In this document: positions 15,801-22,845 of the stretch, one piece after another
Position numbering within the stretch: the stretch's first letter is position 1
Layout: each line of letters begins with the position of its first letter
From: Gemmatimonadota bacterium
GTDB taxonomy: Bacteria; 4572-55; J002
Reading direction: 5' to 3'
DNA: 22,845 bases
Assembly (NCBI GenBank): GCA_003697105.1
Contig: RFFQ01000190.1
Coordinates: 1-22,845 of the forward strand
Notes under the pieces: model-generated
What the model saw: the letters and a program-made list of their open reading frames with translations, nothing else
The model's database searches: none
Told to the model about the DNA's origin: nothing
Made by a program: the position numbers and the translations under genes

Positions 15801-18800
15801 AGGATATCGGGTTGGATGGAATCCCGCGCAATAGCACCCGGTGTGACTCACTCGTGGATACGACGGATGATGACGCAGACCGATTTAATTACGATGCCAG
15901 CTTTGATTATAACAATCCCGTTAAATATAAATACGTGAATGGGACCGAAAAAAATGGCTACCTCGATACCGAGGATTTGGATGAAAATAATCGGCTAAAT
16001 ACCACTGAGCGCTTTTTCCGCTACTCTGTCGATCTGGATAGCTTGAGCGAAGACAGCCGGTTTGTGGTGGCGCGTGGTAATCGCGACCCCTCCTGGCGAC
16101 TCTTCCAAATTCCCCTGCATGACCCCGATGTCATTGAAACCAATACCACCGTTGATTTGCAAGACCCGGACGCCATTCGTTCCTTTTTGGATGGATTAAA
16201 ATATATGCGCATCTGGTTTGATGGTGTCCGCGATACGACAAAGTACACCATTATTCCCATCTACGATCTTCAAGTCACGGGTAATAAATGGCAGGAAAAT
16301 AACCTCCGCCAGTTCGGAACGGATCGGGATATTACCGATGCCGAAAAAGCCCCCACTGAAAAAGTAGAAATCACCGTCCGTAACACCCAAGACCACGAAT
16401 ATTATGAACACCCACGGGGGGTGTACGTCGGCAAGGATGAAGAAGGCAACCCCTACCGGGAACAATCCATCAGCTTGGTCATACAGGATGTACAAGCTGG
16501 GCACTATGGCTCCGTTTATTTGGGCTATCCCGAAGGGCAAGATTATCTAAATTACGGTGCGGTGGCGTTTTATCTGACCGGATACCCCACGGCGCGTACC
16601 CTGCCCGGCACGGAAGTCATCTTTTTTATACGAATGGGCGCCGATAATCCCGATACAACCCATTACTACGAATACCGCCGCAAGATCGACATTTCACAGG
16701 GCATCAATTGGGAAGAAATCAAAATCAATTTTGCCGATTTTACCCAGTTGAAGTTGGAACGTCCGGAAACGGATCAATACTATTGGACGGGTAATCTGGA
16801 GGAAGGGATTTACGCGGTGAAAGGCGAACCGTCGCTGATTAACGTCCGGCGGATCACCTATGGTGTCGTGGCGATTCAAAATAATACCAACGGTGAGGTC
16901 TGGATTGATGATATGCGAGTCGTGGATGTCAACCGCGAGCCCGGATATGCGGCACGGATGAGTGTTTCCACCCAATTTGCGGACGTGCTCAGCCTCTCTG
17001 CCAATGTCTCCTGGCGAGATGCCGAATTTTATACCTTTCGGGAATCTAGCGGCGGGCGGCAAACCACGTTTGCGTGGGGATTAAGTGGGGTGACCTTAAA
17101 CCTGCACCGGTTGTTTCCCCAAAGTTGGGGCTTGAAATTGCCGGTGACCGGCAGTTGGACGGAATCCGCATCGACACCGAAATATCTGCCCAGTTCAGAC
17201 ATTCTATTAACCCGGGACGTGGCAGATGCAGAAAAAAGTACCTCGCGACGGCAGGAACTCCGAGCACAATTTAGCCGCACCACCAAAAAGGGCAATTGGT
17301 TGACCAGTCTAACCATTGACCGACTTACCCTGAACGGCTCGGTCTCCCGCGATGTCCGGTTAACCCCCACCCGCGAAGATACCACAACCCAAGTGACCGC
17401 TACCGGAAGCTATAGTTGGCGCTTACCAAGCAATTTTGGGCTGAATCTGAAAATCACCAAATTTAATCCCTTACCCACAGATTTATCCCTACAAGGTACA
17501 CTCCAACGGCGCGAATCCAAACAATATACGATCAATCGCACAACCAACAGCCGGTATGAAAACAAAACCCAACCAGTCAAAACACTGGGGGGGAGTATGG
17601 CACTCGGATTTCAAATCTTTACCGGGTTGACGTCAAGTTTGAATGTCACCACGAACCGCGATCTCTCCGAAGATGTGGGGGAACGATTCCTAACCTTCAA
17701 TTTAGGTAAAGAAACCCGCCACTCGCAAAAATGGACGAACAACTTCCGACCCAATCTACCGTGGATTTTTGCCTCCATCCGCCCTCAATTCAGCTTTGAG
17801 ACCACCTATGATGAAGATAATCGTTTTATTTCGGGGGCAACAAATCCAGATGGAAGCCGGGAATATACGCGCAATGTCTCGGTTGGACGGCGCTACGGAG
17901 CGTCCGGATCATTAGCATTTAACGACATTTTGCGCACCTTGGGACTCAACCTGACCAAAACGGGTGCCAGAGTCCCCTCACCGCAGGCGAAGATTCCCAA
18001 ACCGGCGGCGGTAAACGATACCCTCACGTCAGATGAAGCAAAAACGACCGTACCAGACGACGGTCCCAGTATCATCAGTCGCGGTATCAACAGTTGTTTG
18101 GGCGGTATTACCGGTATTTTCGGGCGGATTTCCCCGATTACGGTACGGTATGACCATAATGAGGGGCAGCGGTATGATCAAGTGGACCATCGCAAACCGG
18201 GGTATCGCTTTCAATGGGGCTTGTTGGACAGCTTAGATGTGGAAGGCCGGTTGCAAGCGGAGACACGCTCCGATAATTATACTGCCGGTACAGGCGTACA
18301 ATTGCTCACCAATCTGAATGTAAATACGGATTATACCTTGCAAGTGAGTGAAAATGTCTCTACCACATCCTCAACCAAAAACCAGCGCGAAAGTTGGCCC
18401 AAAGTTCGGGTGCAATTTAATCAGATTGAGAAATTCCCCTTTGTGCGAGCCGTGCTAACTACCGCTAGCCTGAGTTCAGAATATTCACAAGATTCCGAAT
18501 GGTCGGAAACCAACGGCGAACGAACGAGCGAAACGGCACGAACAACGTGGAAAGTGGTTAGTTTACGTTCAACCCTATTCAAAAAAATCAATTTAAATTA
18601 TAACCATGATCGCACCAATGCCGAATCCAACAATTTTGGCATTGATGGGCAGGTCAACAGCACCACAATTAACCGTACACAGGCTCATAATTTCACCTTG
18701 AGTTCACGGTTTCGTTCGCCACAAGGCTTTCGTATCCCGTTGCCGATCCTTTCTCGAAAATTGATCAAGTTTGACAGCGATCTGGACCTGGCCATCCCCT

Positions 18801-19030
18801 TTCAATATACAAAAACGGAAGCCAGCACTCGCACCAAAGATGGCACTGAAACCCCGAACCCGACCAGCACCACCACCCGCTGGTCTATCTCACCCTCCAT
18901 GAACTATAATTTTTCCCGAAGTATTACCGGAGGAATGCGGATGAAATGGCAAGAGGATGTGTACCCGTTAGATGATACCCGCGATCACCGGGTGATTGAA
19001 GTGGGGATTAACGCCATGTTCAAATTCTAA
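12860..19030 (+). CDS. sprA: SprA/Sov-like giant outer-membrane beta-barrel protein
   Basis: SprA is the giant outer-membrane barrel that forms the export pore of the type IX secretion system in Bacteroidetes. This 2056-residue homologue is somewhat shorter than the usual 2300-2500. Seen: a hydrophobic signal sequence (about 14-33, ending SSSGAETPP); the SprA hallmark NPNTKGDAYIDDFEGSEQ from residue 795; an acidic EF-like stretch (about 975-1045, with DTEDLDENNRLNTTE); then about 1000 residues of alternating beta-strands; and a terminal Phe (INAMFKF), as in BAM-inserted barrels. The GTG at 12860 lacks a good ribosome binding site. An ATG at 12890 (residue 11) gives a more typical signal peptide and may be the real start. 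A terminator lies 34 nt after the stop. The other T9SS genes (porV, gldK-N, porU) are not in the window. Confidence 0.9.
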   Translation: MSFDLKRNASMVSFRFSPLCLLMFSLILFTPSSSGAETPPEAYDWLRERAFFRYRDATPQLTEQTPGLNFLYGQPLLKSTNRNTTPQRRFEIDYQRGIVVIYDEIYGHILGQPLILSLDEYFRLANRNQSFQNLLNQSMTELARPDRFVDSGGGLVPTLTLPIQIPEDSFFSGWLISEEGEGNLASLTVSGHQRISFSGRTDYYPNRNDNTSVKQSKFPKLDMEQELKVNLEGKIGDKISVLVDHDSRRDSQHKNTIRLRYDGDDDEIIQELEAGNTTLSLGSGPTFIQSSVAHEGLFGIKSRLKFGNLTITTITSKEESNTESSRFEGTAQSDSTILEDYRYIRRQFFYINEPEQLVRDYASGQWSTSSVLPRDVTEIQVWLDDGEIENNLEDGAIYAKADIYGRENATSPYQIIDQTEGNFHRLYSPEDYQIEYIEDASTSEVIGYTLYFRQAISTQAMLGIYYEARDGTTYGRLPASEADTLHLKLIKSITSHLPDDPTWKYEVRNRYRISNTAIEDNNFELVIYRVAQTGDPVEFQEGSNRSYMEIMNLRDPDTGWFIPPNPSFWETGILQVPGIYPFAGGEDPVPPATPDVAFFGPSELTEEERNPDIYNTSDSEINRDTGKYNKFFFVARYARTQKELRLGRLNVLESSIRVYKNGQLLELNKDYRVVPEIGLVTLLEAPLPTDDIAVDYEYSPFLAQSQKTLLGIRGEYEISDRSKIGLTWMYKSESTREDRPRIGNEPSRHMLLDMDVTSDFDMPIFTQLVNTIPFMETEAKSQFRLGGEVAMSLPNPNTKGDAYIDDFEGSEQAQTLGMTDRAWKLGSTPPAISENYTPTPENKAEMFWYNLVSRDRVVQREDIYSNLGRQEADDYIDDILYFAIKPDVPDSSWASVQSLLSKSGISYANSKYIQFWVKSTEGHIHIDMGDVSEDSYNTGYGYVYAQAGNAQNPSCAPNKGNLNSEDIYLGKRDGQPQLNDEDIGLDGIPRNSTRCDSLVDTTDDDADRFNYDASFDYNNPVKYKYVNGTEKNGYLDTEDLDENNRLNTTERFFRYSVDLDSLSEDSRFVVARGNRDPSWRLFQIPLHDPDVIETNTTVDLQDPDAIRSFLDGLKYMRIWFDGVRDTTKYTIIPIYDLQVTGNKWQENNLRQFGTDRDITDAEKAPTEKVEITVRNTQDHEYYEHPRGVYVGKDEEGNPYREQSISLVIQDVQAGHYGSVYLGYPEGQDYLNYGAVAFYLTGYPTARTLPGTEVIFFIRMGADNPDTTHYYEYRRKIDISQGINWEEIKINFADFTQLKLERPETDQYYWTGNLEEGIYAVKGEPSLINVRRITYGVVAIQNNTNGEVWIDDMRVVDVNREPGYAARMSVSTQFADVLSLSANVSWRDAEFYTFRESSGGRQTTFAWGLSGVTLNLHRLFPQSWGLKLPVTGSWTESASTPKYLPSSDILLTRDVADAEKSTSRRQELRAQFSRTTKKGNWLTSLTIDRLTLNGSVSRDVRLTPTREDTTTQVTATGSYSWRLPSNFGLNLKITKFNPLPTDLSLQGTLQRRESKQYTINRTTNSRYENKTQPVKTLGGSMALGFQIFTGLTSSLNVTTNRDLSEDVGERFLTFNLGKETRHSQKWTNNFRPNLPWIFASIRPQFSFETTYDEDNRFISGATNPDGSREYTRNVSVGRRYGASGSLAFNDILRTLGLNLTKTGARVPSPQAKIPKPAAVNDTLTSDEAKTTVPDDGPSIISRGINSCLGGITGIFGRISPITVRYDHNEGQRYDQVDHRKPGYRFQWGLLDSLDVEGRLQAETRSDNYTAGTGVQLLTNLNVNTDYTLQVSENVSTTSSTKNQRESWPKVRVQFNQIEKFPFVRAVLTTASLSSEYSQDSEWSETNGERTSETARTTWKVVSLRSTLFKKINLNYNHDRTNAESNNFGIDGQVNSTTINRTQAHNFTLSSRFRSPQGFRIPLPILSRKLIKFDSDLDLAIPFQYTKTEASTRTKDGTETPNPTSTTTRWSISPSMNYNFSRSITGGMRMKWQEDVYPLDDTRDHRVIEVGINAMFKF

Positions 19031-19064
19031 CCGGATAAACTACCGTTATCCATCTATTGACCGC

Positions 19065-19092
19065 GCCATCTGTCCCGGCAGATGGCATTTTT
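19065..19092 (+). terminator. Intrinsic terminator after sprA
   Basis: GCCATCTG (19065-19072) pairs with CAGATGGC (19079-19086) around a 6-nt loop, followed by ATTTTTA. It sits between sprA and the thiamine pyrophosphokinase gene. An alternative start for the latter (19082) would fall inside it, which argues against that start. Confidence 0.8.
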
Positions 19093-19095
19093 ATT

Positions 19096-19100
19096 GAGGA
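19096..19100 (+). promoter_or_regulatory. Ribosome binding site choosing the thiN start
   Basis: GAGGA lies 8 nt before the ATG at 19109. The in-frame ATG at 19082 falls in the terminator stem and has no such site. Confidence 0.7.
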
Positions 19101-19108
19101 TATGTACC

Positions 19109-19756
19109 ATGCCAACCGCTTTGATCATTGTGAATGGGTTGCTCCCCCAACCCCCGATTTTAACCGATTGTCTGCGACAAGTGGATCAGATCATTTGTGC
19201 GGATGGCGGGGCAAACCGGGCGTGCGCTGCCGGAATCATCCCGGATGTTATCGTGGGCGATCTGGATTCCATCACACCCGAAACCCGCGCTCAATTGTGT
19301 ACCACCACCTACCTCTACCGCCCCTCCCAATACGCTACGGACTTAGAAAAAACCCTACAGTATGCCGTGGAACAGCATATTCAAAAAGCCCTGTTGGTCG
19401 GTATGACGGGTTTCCGATTAGACCATCAAATTTGTAATTTACACATGATGGAAAAATTTGCGACCCACCTTGAACTCGAACTCCATGATGATTTCGGTGT
19501 CGGTTCGTTTTTGATTGCCCCTGAACCCCGTTCATTCCGGTTTGAAACCTTTCCGGGGCAACAAATTTCACTGTTTGCATTCCGAAAAACCGCAGGGATT
19601 CACACCACCGGCTTAAAATATCCCTTGAAAGGTGAATCGCTAACGTGGGCGGTACGCGATGGCTTAAGTAATGAAGCCCTCCATACGGAAATTACCATTC
19701 AAATTACACAGGGTTCACTATTTTGTTACCGGGTTCGCCAACTCAAGTCTTGCTAA
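19109..19756 (+). CDS. thiN: Thiamine pyrophosphokinase
   Basis: The enzyme transfers pyrophosphate from ATP to thiamine to make thiamine diphosphate. From the 19109 start it has 215 residues, the normal length. Seen: ALIIVNG at 4-10, CADGGANRACAAGIIPDVIVG at 30-50 (metal and nucleotide site), GDLDSI at 50-55 where family members often have GDFDSI, QYATDLEKTLQYA at 74-86, and the thiamine-site GFRLDHQICNL at 101-111 in place of the common GGRLDH. The C-terminal half (about 125-215) is the beta-rich thiamine-binding domain. It lies between sprA and a protease gene and has no metabolic link to either. No TPP riboswitch is visible upstream, so it is probably expressed by leaky read-through or an unseen weak promoter. 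Confidence 0.92.
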   Translation: MPTALIIVNGLLPQPPILTDCLRQVDQIICADGGANRACAAGIIPDVIVGDLDSITPETRAQLCTTTYLYRPSQYATDLEKTLQYAVEQHIQKALLVGMTGFRLDHQICNLHMMEKFATHLELELHDDFGVGSFLIAPEPRSFRFETFPGQQISLFAFRKTAGIHTTGLKYPLKGESLTWAVRDGLSNEALHTEITIQITQGSLFCYRVRQLKSC

Positions 19757-19770
19757 CCGCATTACGAGGC

Positions 19771-19799
19771 TTGTTTATCTTTGCAAGAAAAATTATATT
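19771..19799 (+). promoter_or_regulatory. Promoter of the S8 protease gene
   Basis: TTGTTT (19771-19776) and TATATT (19794-19799) are separated by 17 nt. Transcription would start near 19806, about 36 nt before the ATG at 19842. Confidence 0.7.
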
Positions 19800-19829
19800 T
19801 AGGCATTCGCTCATTTGTCACTTCAACAA

Positions 19830-19835
19830 AAGGAG
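19830..19835 (+). promoter_or_regulatory. Ribosome binding site choosing the protease start
   Basis: AAGGAG lies 6 nt before the ATG at 19842. An upstream in-frame TTG (19815) would place this site inside the coding region and spoil the signal peptide. Confidence 0.8.
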
Positions 19836-19841
19836 TCCAAA

Positions 19842-22109
19842 ATGTCTGTTAAGTCCCTCGTATTATGGATACTTATCTTCACCGTCAGTATAAATACCCG
19901 GTTGGCGGCACAACCCGCGGAAGAGACCCTGGCAGCCGCACCGGACGGTTGCCAACTCATCCCCGGACGGTTGATTGTCAATTTTCAACCGGCAATTTTT
20001 TCCGAGATCGACCCTACGAATATCCGGGTGGAACAGGGTATATTGACCACCGGCTTACCCTCCTTAGATGCGATTCATCGAGAGTTGCAGGTTTATGCGG
20101 GTTACCGGCTCTTTCCAGAAGCCCCGGCAATTCGTACCCGGGGTAAAGCCGCCTTACGCACCTACTATATCATCCAATTTCCCGAAACCGTCGATTTGGA
20201 TCGGGCAAAAACGCTGTATGCGGCACACCCGTTGGTGGAACATGTGGAGTTTGATCTGGCGTGCCCGGTGTATGAAGAACCCAACGACCCGCACTTTGGG
20301 CAACAGTGGGCAATGCCGCGCATCCAAGCGCCACTAGCATGGGATTTGACGCATGGTAGTGAGGCGGTTTCCTTGGCATCCTGCGATACCGGCGTGGATT
20401 GGAATCACCCCGATTTGGCAGAGAATATCTGGCAAAATTTAGGTGAAGATGCCGATGGCGACGGAACGGTACTAGAATGGACGGGTTCAACGTGGGTCTA
20501 TGACCCCGATGATGAAAATGGGGTGGATGATGATGGAAATGGCTTTGTTGATGATTTCATCGGGTGGGATTTTCTGGTATCTTCCACCTTTCCGGCACCG
20601 GGGGAGGATGGCGACACCCCGGATAATGATCCGATGGACTTCAATGGGCACGGTACGCACGTCGCCGGAATCATTAGTGCCACAACCGATAATGAGGAAG
20701 GTGTCGCCGGAACCGGCTACAACTGCAAAATTATGTGCTTACGCAATGGGTATCAAAACATCATTGGGTTGGGTTTGGTAGATATGAGTGCTTCCGCAAA
20801 TGCGTTCTACTATGGCACCAACATGGGTGTGACAGCGATCAATTGTAGTTGGGGTTCAAGTAATGGAGGCGGGCTAGCCGCAGCAACAGATTACGCCATT
20901 GAAAACGGGGTATTGATCGTCACGGCGGCTGGAAACGCCAATAATCAGGAAGCATCTTATCTGGCAAGCCGGGATGACGTCATGTCCGTTGCCGCTACAG
21001 ATCAAAATGACATTAAAGCCAGCTTTTCCAGTTATGGCACCTGGGTGGATATTTCTGCCCCGGGCGTGAATATCCACAATACGATGTTTGATGACACCTA
21101 CGCGGATTTGGATGGAACATCGATGGCAAGCCCACACGTTGTCGGTCTGGCAGGGTTAATCAAATCGGTCGCGCCGGACTGGCAATGGGAGGAGATTTAT
21201 AATCGAATTCAAGACACCGCAGACAATATCGATGACGTAAACCCTGATTATGCCGGTTTACTGGGAGCGGGGCGAATCAATGCCTTTCAGGCGGTGCAAG
21301 GTGTGGGAGACCCGGATATTGAGGTTTCAGTCTCTGAATTTCACGTGACCCAAGATGAAGGCGACCCGGCACAGCTCACCACCATGACGATCTTCAATTA
21401 TGGGAGTGAAACATTATCCTTTTCCATCACAGATGACCAAGAGTGGATTGAAACCGACCCCTCCACCGGTGAACTCGCCCCGCGGCACCAAGCCGAAATT
21501 GCCGTCACCATTGGAGGCGAAAATGTACCGGCAGGTGAACATACCGGGGAAATCAGCATTACATCCAATGACCCGGATGAATCTCCATTCACCATACCGG
21601 TTTTTCTAACAGTTCAAGAATCGGGACCCACTTACACCATCACCGGACAGGTAACATACAGCTTGGGCAGCCAACGGGGTATTCCCAATGCTACCCTGTA
21701 TTTAGGGGATAACTACCAGCAAAGAAGCTCAACTTCCGGTGACTTTTCGTTTGAACAAATCCCACCCGGTAACTATGCGTTATGGTGCGAAAACTCAGAA
21801 GATAACACCGGCATTAGCACCTTTGACGCCGCTCAAATTGCCCGTTTTGTCACCGGAAATCTGGATTTTAATGAATACCAGCAAATGGCTGCGGATGTCA
21901 CCGGTGATGGAAATGTCTCAATGTTTGATGCGGCACGGGTAGCACAATATGCCGCCGAACTGAATCCACCGAATACCCGGGCAGGGCAGTGGCAATTTCT
22001 ACCCGAACGGTATTCCTACATACCATTGGACAGCGATCAAACCCAGCAGAATTTTGTTGGAATCCTCTATGGTGAAGTCAGCGGGAATTGGTCACCGCCG
22101 GGACGTTAG
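19842..22109 (+). CDS. Secreted subtilisin-like (S8) serine protease with dockerin-like tail
   Basis: From the 19842 start the protein has 755 residues. Order: signal peptide (1 to about 23, ending TRLAAQ); a propeptide-like region (about 35-145); an S8 catalytic domain (about 150-485) with D182 in CDTGVDWNHPDL, H270 in NGHGTHVAGI, oxyanion N365 in AAGN and S427 in GTSMASPHVVGL. An acidic insert between D and H (about 200-240; DADGDG, DDENGVDDDGNG) probably binds calcium. Then come an Ig-like domain (about 491-591), a carboxypeptidase-regulatory-like strand domain (about 599-646) and two dockerin-like repeats (about 652-706; NTGISTFDAAQIARFVTG and DVTGDGNVSMFDAARVAQY), ending EVSGNWSPPGR. All catalytic residues are present, so it should be active. 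I infer a secreted, calcium-stabilised protease, perhaps exported through the adjacent SprA, although no T9SS sorting domain is seen. Confidence 0.92.
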   Translation: MSVKSLVLWILIFTVSINTRLAAQPAEETLAAAPDGCQLIPGRLIVNFQPAIFSEIDPTNIRVEQGILTTGLPSLDAIHRELQVYAGYRLFPEAPAIRTRGKAALRTYYIIQFPETVDLDRAKTLYAAHPLVEHVEFDLACPVYEEPNDPHFGQQWAMPRIQAPLAWDLTHGSEAVSLASCDTGVDWNHPDLAENIWQNLGEDADGDGTVLEWTGSTWVYDPDDENGVDDDGNGFVDDFIGWDFLVSSTFPAPGEDGDTPDNDPMDFNGHGTHVAGIISATTDNEEGVAGTGYNCKIMCLRNGYQNIIGLGLVDMSASANAFYYGTNMGVTAINCSWGSSNGGGLAAATDYAIENGVLIVTAAGNANNQEASYLASRDDVMSVAATDQNDIKASFSSYGTWVDISAPGVNIHNTMFDDTYADLDGTSMASPHVVGLAGLIKSVAPDWQWEEIYNRIQDTADNIDDVNPDYAGLLGAGRINAFQAVQGVGDPDIEVSVSEFHVTQDEGDPAQLTTMTIFNYGSETLSFSITDDQEWIETDPSTGELAPRHQAEIAVTIGGENVPAGEHTGEISITSNDPDESPFTIPVFLTVQESGPTYTITGQVTYSLGSQRGIPNATLYLGDNYQQRSSTSGDFSFEQIPPGNYALWCENSEDNTGISTFDAAQIARFVTGNLDFNEYQQMAADVTGDGNVSMFDAARVAQYAAELNPPNTRAGQWQFLPERYSYIPLDSDQTQQNFVGILYGEVSGNWSPPGR

Positions 22110-22159
22110 GTCGTCACGCGGACACCTCACTATCCCTAATTTCCGGTAATATCCACTAA

Positions 22160-22191
22160 AAAAGGCGATGTTGTGTTCAACATCGCCTTTT
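22160..22191. terminator. Bidirectional intrinsic terminator
   Basis: AAAAGGCGATGTTG (22160-22173) and CAACATCGCCTTTT (22178-22191) form a perfect 14-bp stem with a TGTT loop. The A-run on one side and T-run on the other let it work both ways, ending the protease gene on plus and the XRE gene on minus. Confidence 0.92.
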
Positions 22192-22217
22192 CTTGATGAC
22201 CGGAATAACCCATCTGT

Positions 22218-22679
22218 TTACGCTTCATTCATGGGACGTTGGTCGCCGCCCACTAATAACGCCAATTTGAAAATTTTACTCTCATTCAATTCCCCAAACA
22301 GACGACGAGTAAGCTCGCGCAAACTACGAGTGGATTGAATCTCTTCATATTTACTCAAAACACCAACCAATTCCGGGAATTTACGGGCTACTTCCAGCAC
22401 ATACAGTTCAGGCTCGGAAAGTGCTTGATCAAATGGCGGCGGATGAATCTGCTTGCGAAACAGCAGATAATCCAGTGAAATACCAAACGTGTTACACATT
22501 AACATCAAAAAACGGATGGGTGGAAACGCACGTCCATTTTCGTACGATTCCAAATTCGATGGTGAATATTCACCATTAAAATGCTTAACAAATTCTTCAC
22601 GCGTGGCTTTACCTCGCACCTTTCGGATTAAAGCGCCAAGTTCTTCACGTGTCAAGAATGTTGCGTCATCGTGGTTCAT
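22218..22679 (-). CDS. XRE-family helix-turn-helix regulator
   Basis: The protein has 153 residues. Residues about 12-75 form a Cro/CI-type HTH: LGALIRKVRGKATREEFVKH, then SPSNLESYENGRAFPP (the SxxxYExG recognition pattern) and IRFLMLMCNTFGISLDYLLF. The spacing between helices is longer than usual because of an HFNGEYSP segment. Residues about 80-153 are charged and helical (VARKFPELVGVLSKYEEI; LRELTRRLFGELNE) with no recognised domain, perhaps for dimerisation. GAGGGG 9-14 nt upstream of the ATG is the ribosome binding site. The target is unknown; overlapping inverted repeats at its own promoters suggest self-regulation. No toxin partner or phage gene is visible within the window, though the window ends 166 nt upstream. 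Confidence 0.85.
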   Translation of the reverse strand: MNHDDATFLTREELGALIRKVRGKATREEFVKHFNGEYSPSNLESYENGRAFPPIRFLMLMCNTFGISLDYLLFRKQIHPPPFDQALSEPELYVLEVARKFPELVGVLSKYEEIQSTRSLRELTRRLFGELNESKIFKLALLVGGDQRPMNEA

Positions 22680-22737
22680 GATACTTCCCCTCGGTTAATT
22701 AAAAAAAAAGAAACAAAAATGAATTAAAACCAACGTC

Positions 22738-22751
22738 TGCATTTTAATGCA
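22738..22751. repeat. Inverted repeat over the -10 box of the XRE gene
   Basis: TGCATT-TT-AATGCA is a 6-2-6 inverted repeat that covers the whole -10 hexamer of the proximal promoter. This is a typical position for a repressor operator. Confidence 0.5.
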
Positions 22752-22769
22752 AAATTGAATAGATGTCAA
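22741..22769 (-). promoter_or_regulatory. Proximal promoter of the XRE regulator
   Basis: On the minus strand, TTGACA (22769-22764) and TAAAAT (22746-22741) are exactly 17 nt apart, a near-consensus sigma70 promoter. Transcription would start near 22734, about 55 nt before the start codon. Confidence 0.85.
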
Positions 22770-22799
22770 TGATTTTTTGAATGATGGGTTCAAATAAAA

Positions 22800-22829
22800 A
22801 TAGTAAGAACTATAAAATATAGTGCTCAA
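22800..22829 (-). promoter_or_regulatory. Possible distal promoter of the XRE regulator with palindromic spacer
   Basis: On the minus strand, TTGAGC (22829-22824) and TACTAT (22805-22800) are 18 nt apart. The spacer contains ACTATA-AAA-TATAGT (22809-22823), a perfect 6-3-6 inverted repeat on the plus strand. It may be a second promoter with an operator, or an AT-rich coincidence. Confidence 0.4.
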
Positions 22830-22845
22830 AACCACCCCTATACTC

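Noticed and set aside
19031-19108. TPP riboswitch in front of thiN
   Set aside because: The gap is too short and holds only a terminator hairpin; the conserved TPP riboswitch core sequences are absent.
21300-22109. T9SS C-terminal sorting domain at the end of the S8 protease
   Set aside because: The tail has EF-hand-like dockerin repeats and ends NWSPPGR, without the conserved pattern of known T9SS sorting domains.
22701-22709. A-run upstream of the XRE gene as a phase-variable tract
   Set aside because: It is a run of nine A in the untranslated leader, not in a coding region or between promoter boxes, so length changes would have little obvious effect.
1-22845. Mobile elements, CRISPR arrays, tRNA or rRNA genes
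   Set aside because: I looked for transposase-like proteins, regularly spaced direct repeats and tRNA cloverleaf elements in the gaps and saw none. Gaps are short and mostly filled by promoters and terminators.

Overview
The window looks like chromosomal DNA of a Gram-negative, outer-membrane bacterium from the FCB superphylum (Fibrobacteres-Chlorobi-Bacteroidetes and allied candidate phyla such as KSB1, Calditrichota or Marinimicrobia). The reasons are a very large SprA-type outer-membrane protein with its characteristic internal motif, LPS genes (LptC and an LpxL-type acyltransferase), a serine palmitoyltransferase-like enzyme, and secreted proteins ending in dockerin-like modules. I cannot name the genus from sequence alone. 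By eye, base composition is moderate and even from gene to gene, and no phage, insertion sequence, CRISPR array, tRNA or rRNA gene is visible.

Layout. (1) 1-2895: the 3' part of a large secreted dockerin-tailed protein, then a cytoplasmic-looking GH84-type beta-N-acetylglucosaminidase with a TTG start. (2) 3064-4927: yebC-ruvC-ruvA, a compact recombination/translation-factor cluster with no ruvB following. (3) 5114-6322: a strong sigma70-like promoter drives two envelope lipoproteins (a coiled-coil/SHOCT-like one and a double-LysM one), closed by a clear intrinsic terminator. (4) 6475-11230: a new promoter starts a tight run of five genes: response regulator with a DUF4388/PATAN domain, LpxL-like lipid A acyltransferase, LptC, a cytoplasmic receiver-histidine kinase, and an alpha-oxoamine synthase resembling serine palmitoyltransferase. 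This is outer-membrane lipid synthesis and export interleaved with two signalling proteins. (5) 11223-12539, minus strand: pyrimidine-nucleoside phosphorylase, overlapping the previous gene tail-to-tail by 8 nt and having its own promoter with a palindrome just upstream. (6) 12860-22109: a 2056-residue SprA homologue, thiamine pyrophosphokinase, and a secreted subtilisin-like (S8) protease with its own promoter and a dockerin-like tail. (7) 22218-22679, minus strand: a small XRE-type regulator sharing a bidirectional terminator with the protease and preceded by two candidate promoters, each overlapped by an inverted repeat.

How it fits together. Most of the window serves the cell envelope: peptidoglycan-binding lipoproteins, lipid A acylation, LPS transport, a probable sphingolipid-type first step, a giant beta-barrel translocon, and two exported dockerin proteins that could be its cargo. 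The most system-like segment is 6475-11230, where the arrangement suggests a phosphorelay tied to outer-membrane lipid homeostasis. That link is inferred from gene order only. No wholly novel gene family stands out: nearly every gene can be placed in a known family, and the novelty is in the combinations and regulatory sites.
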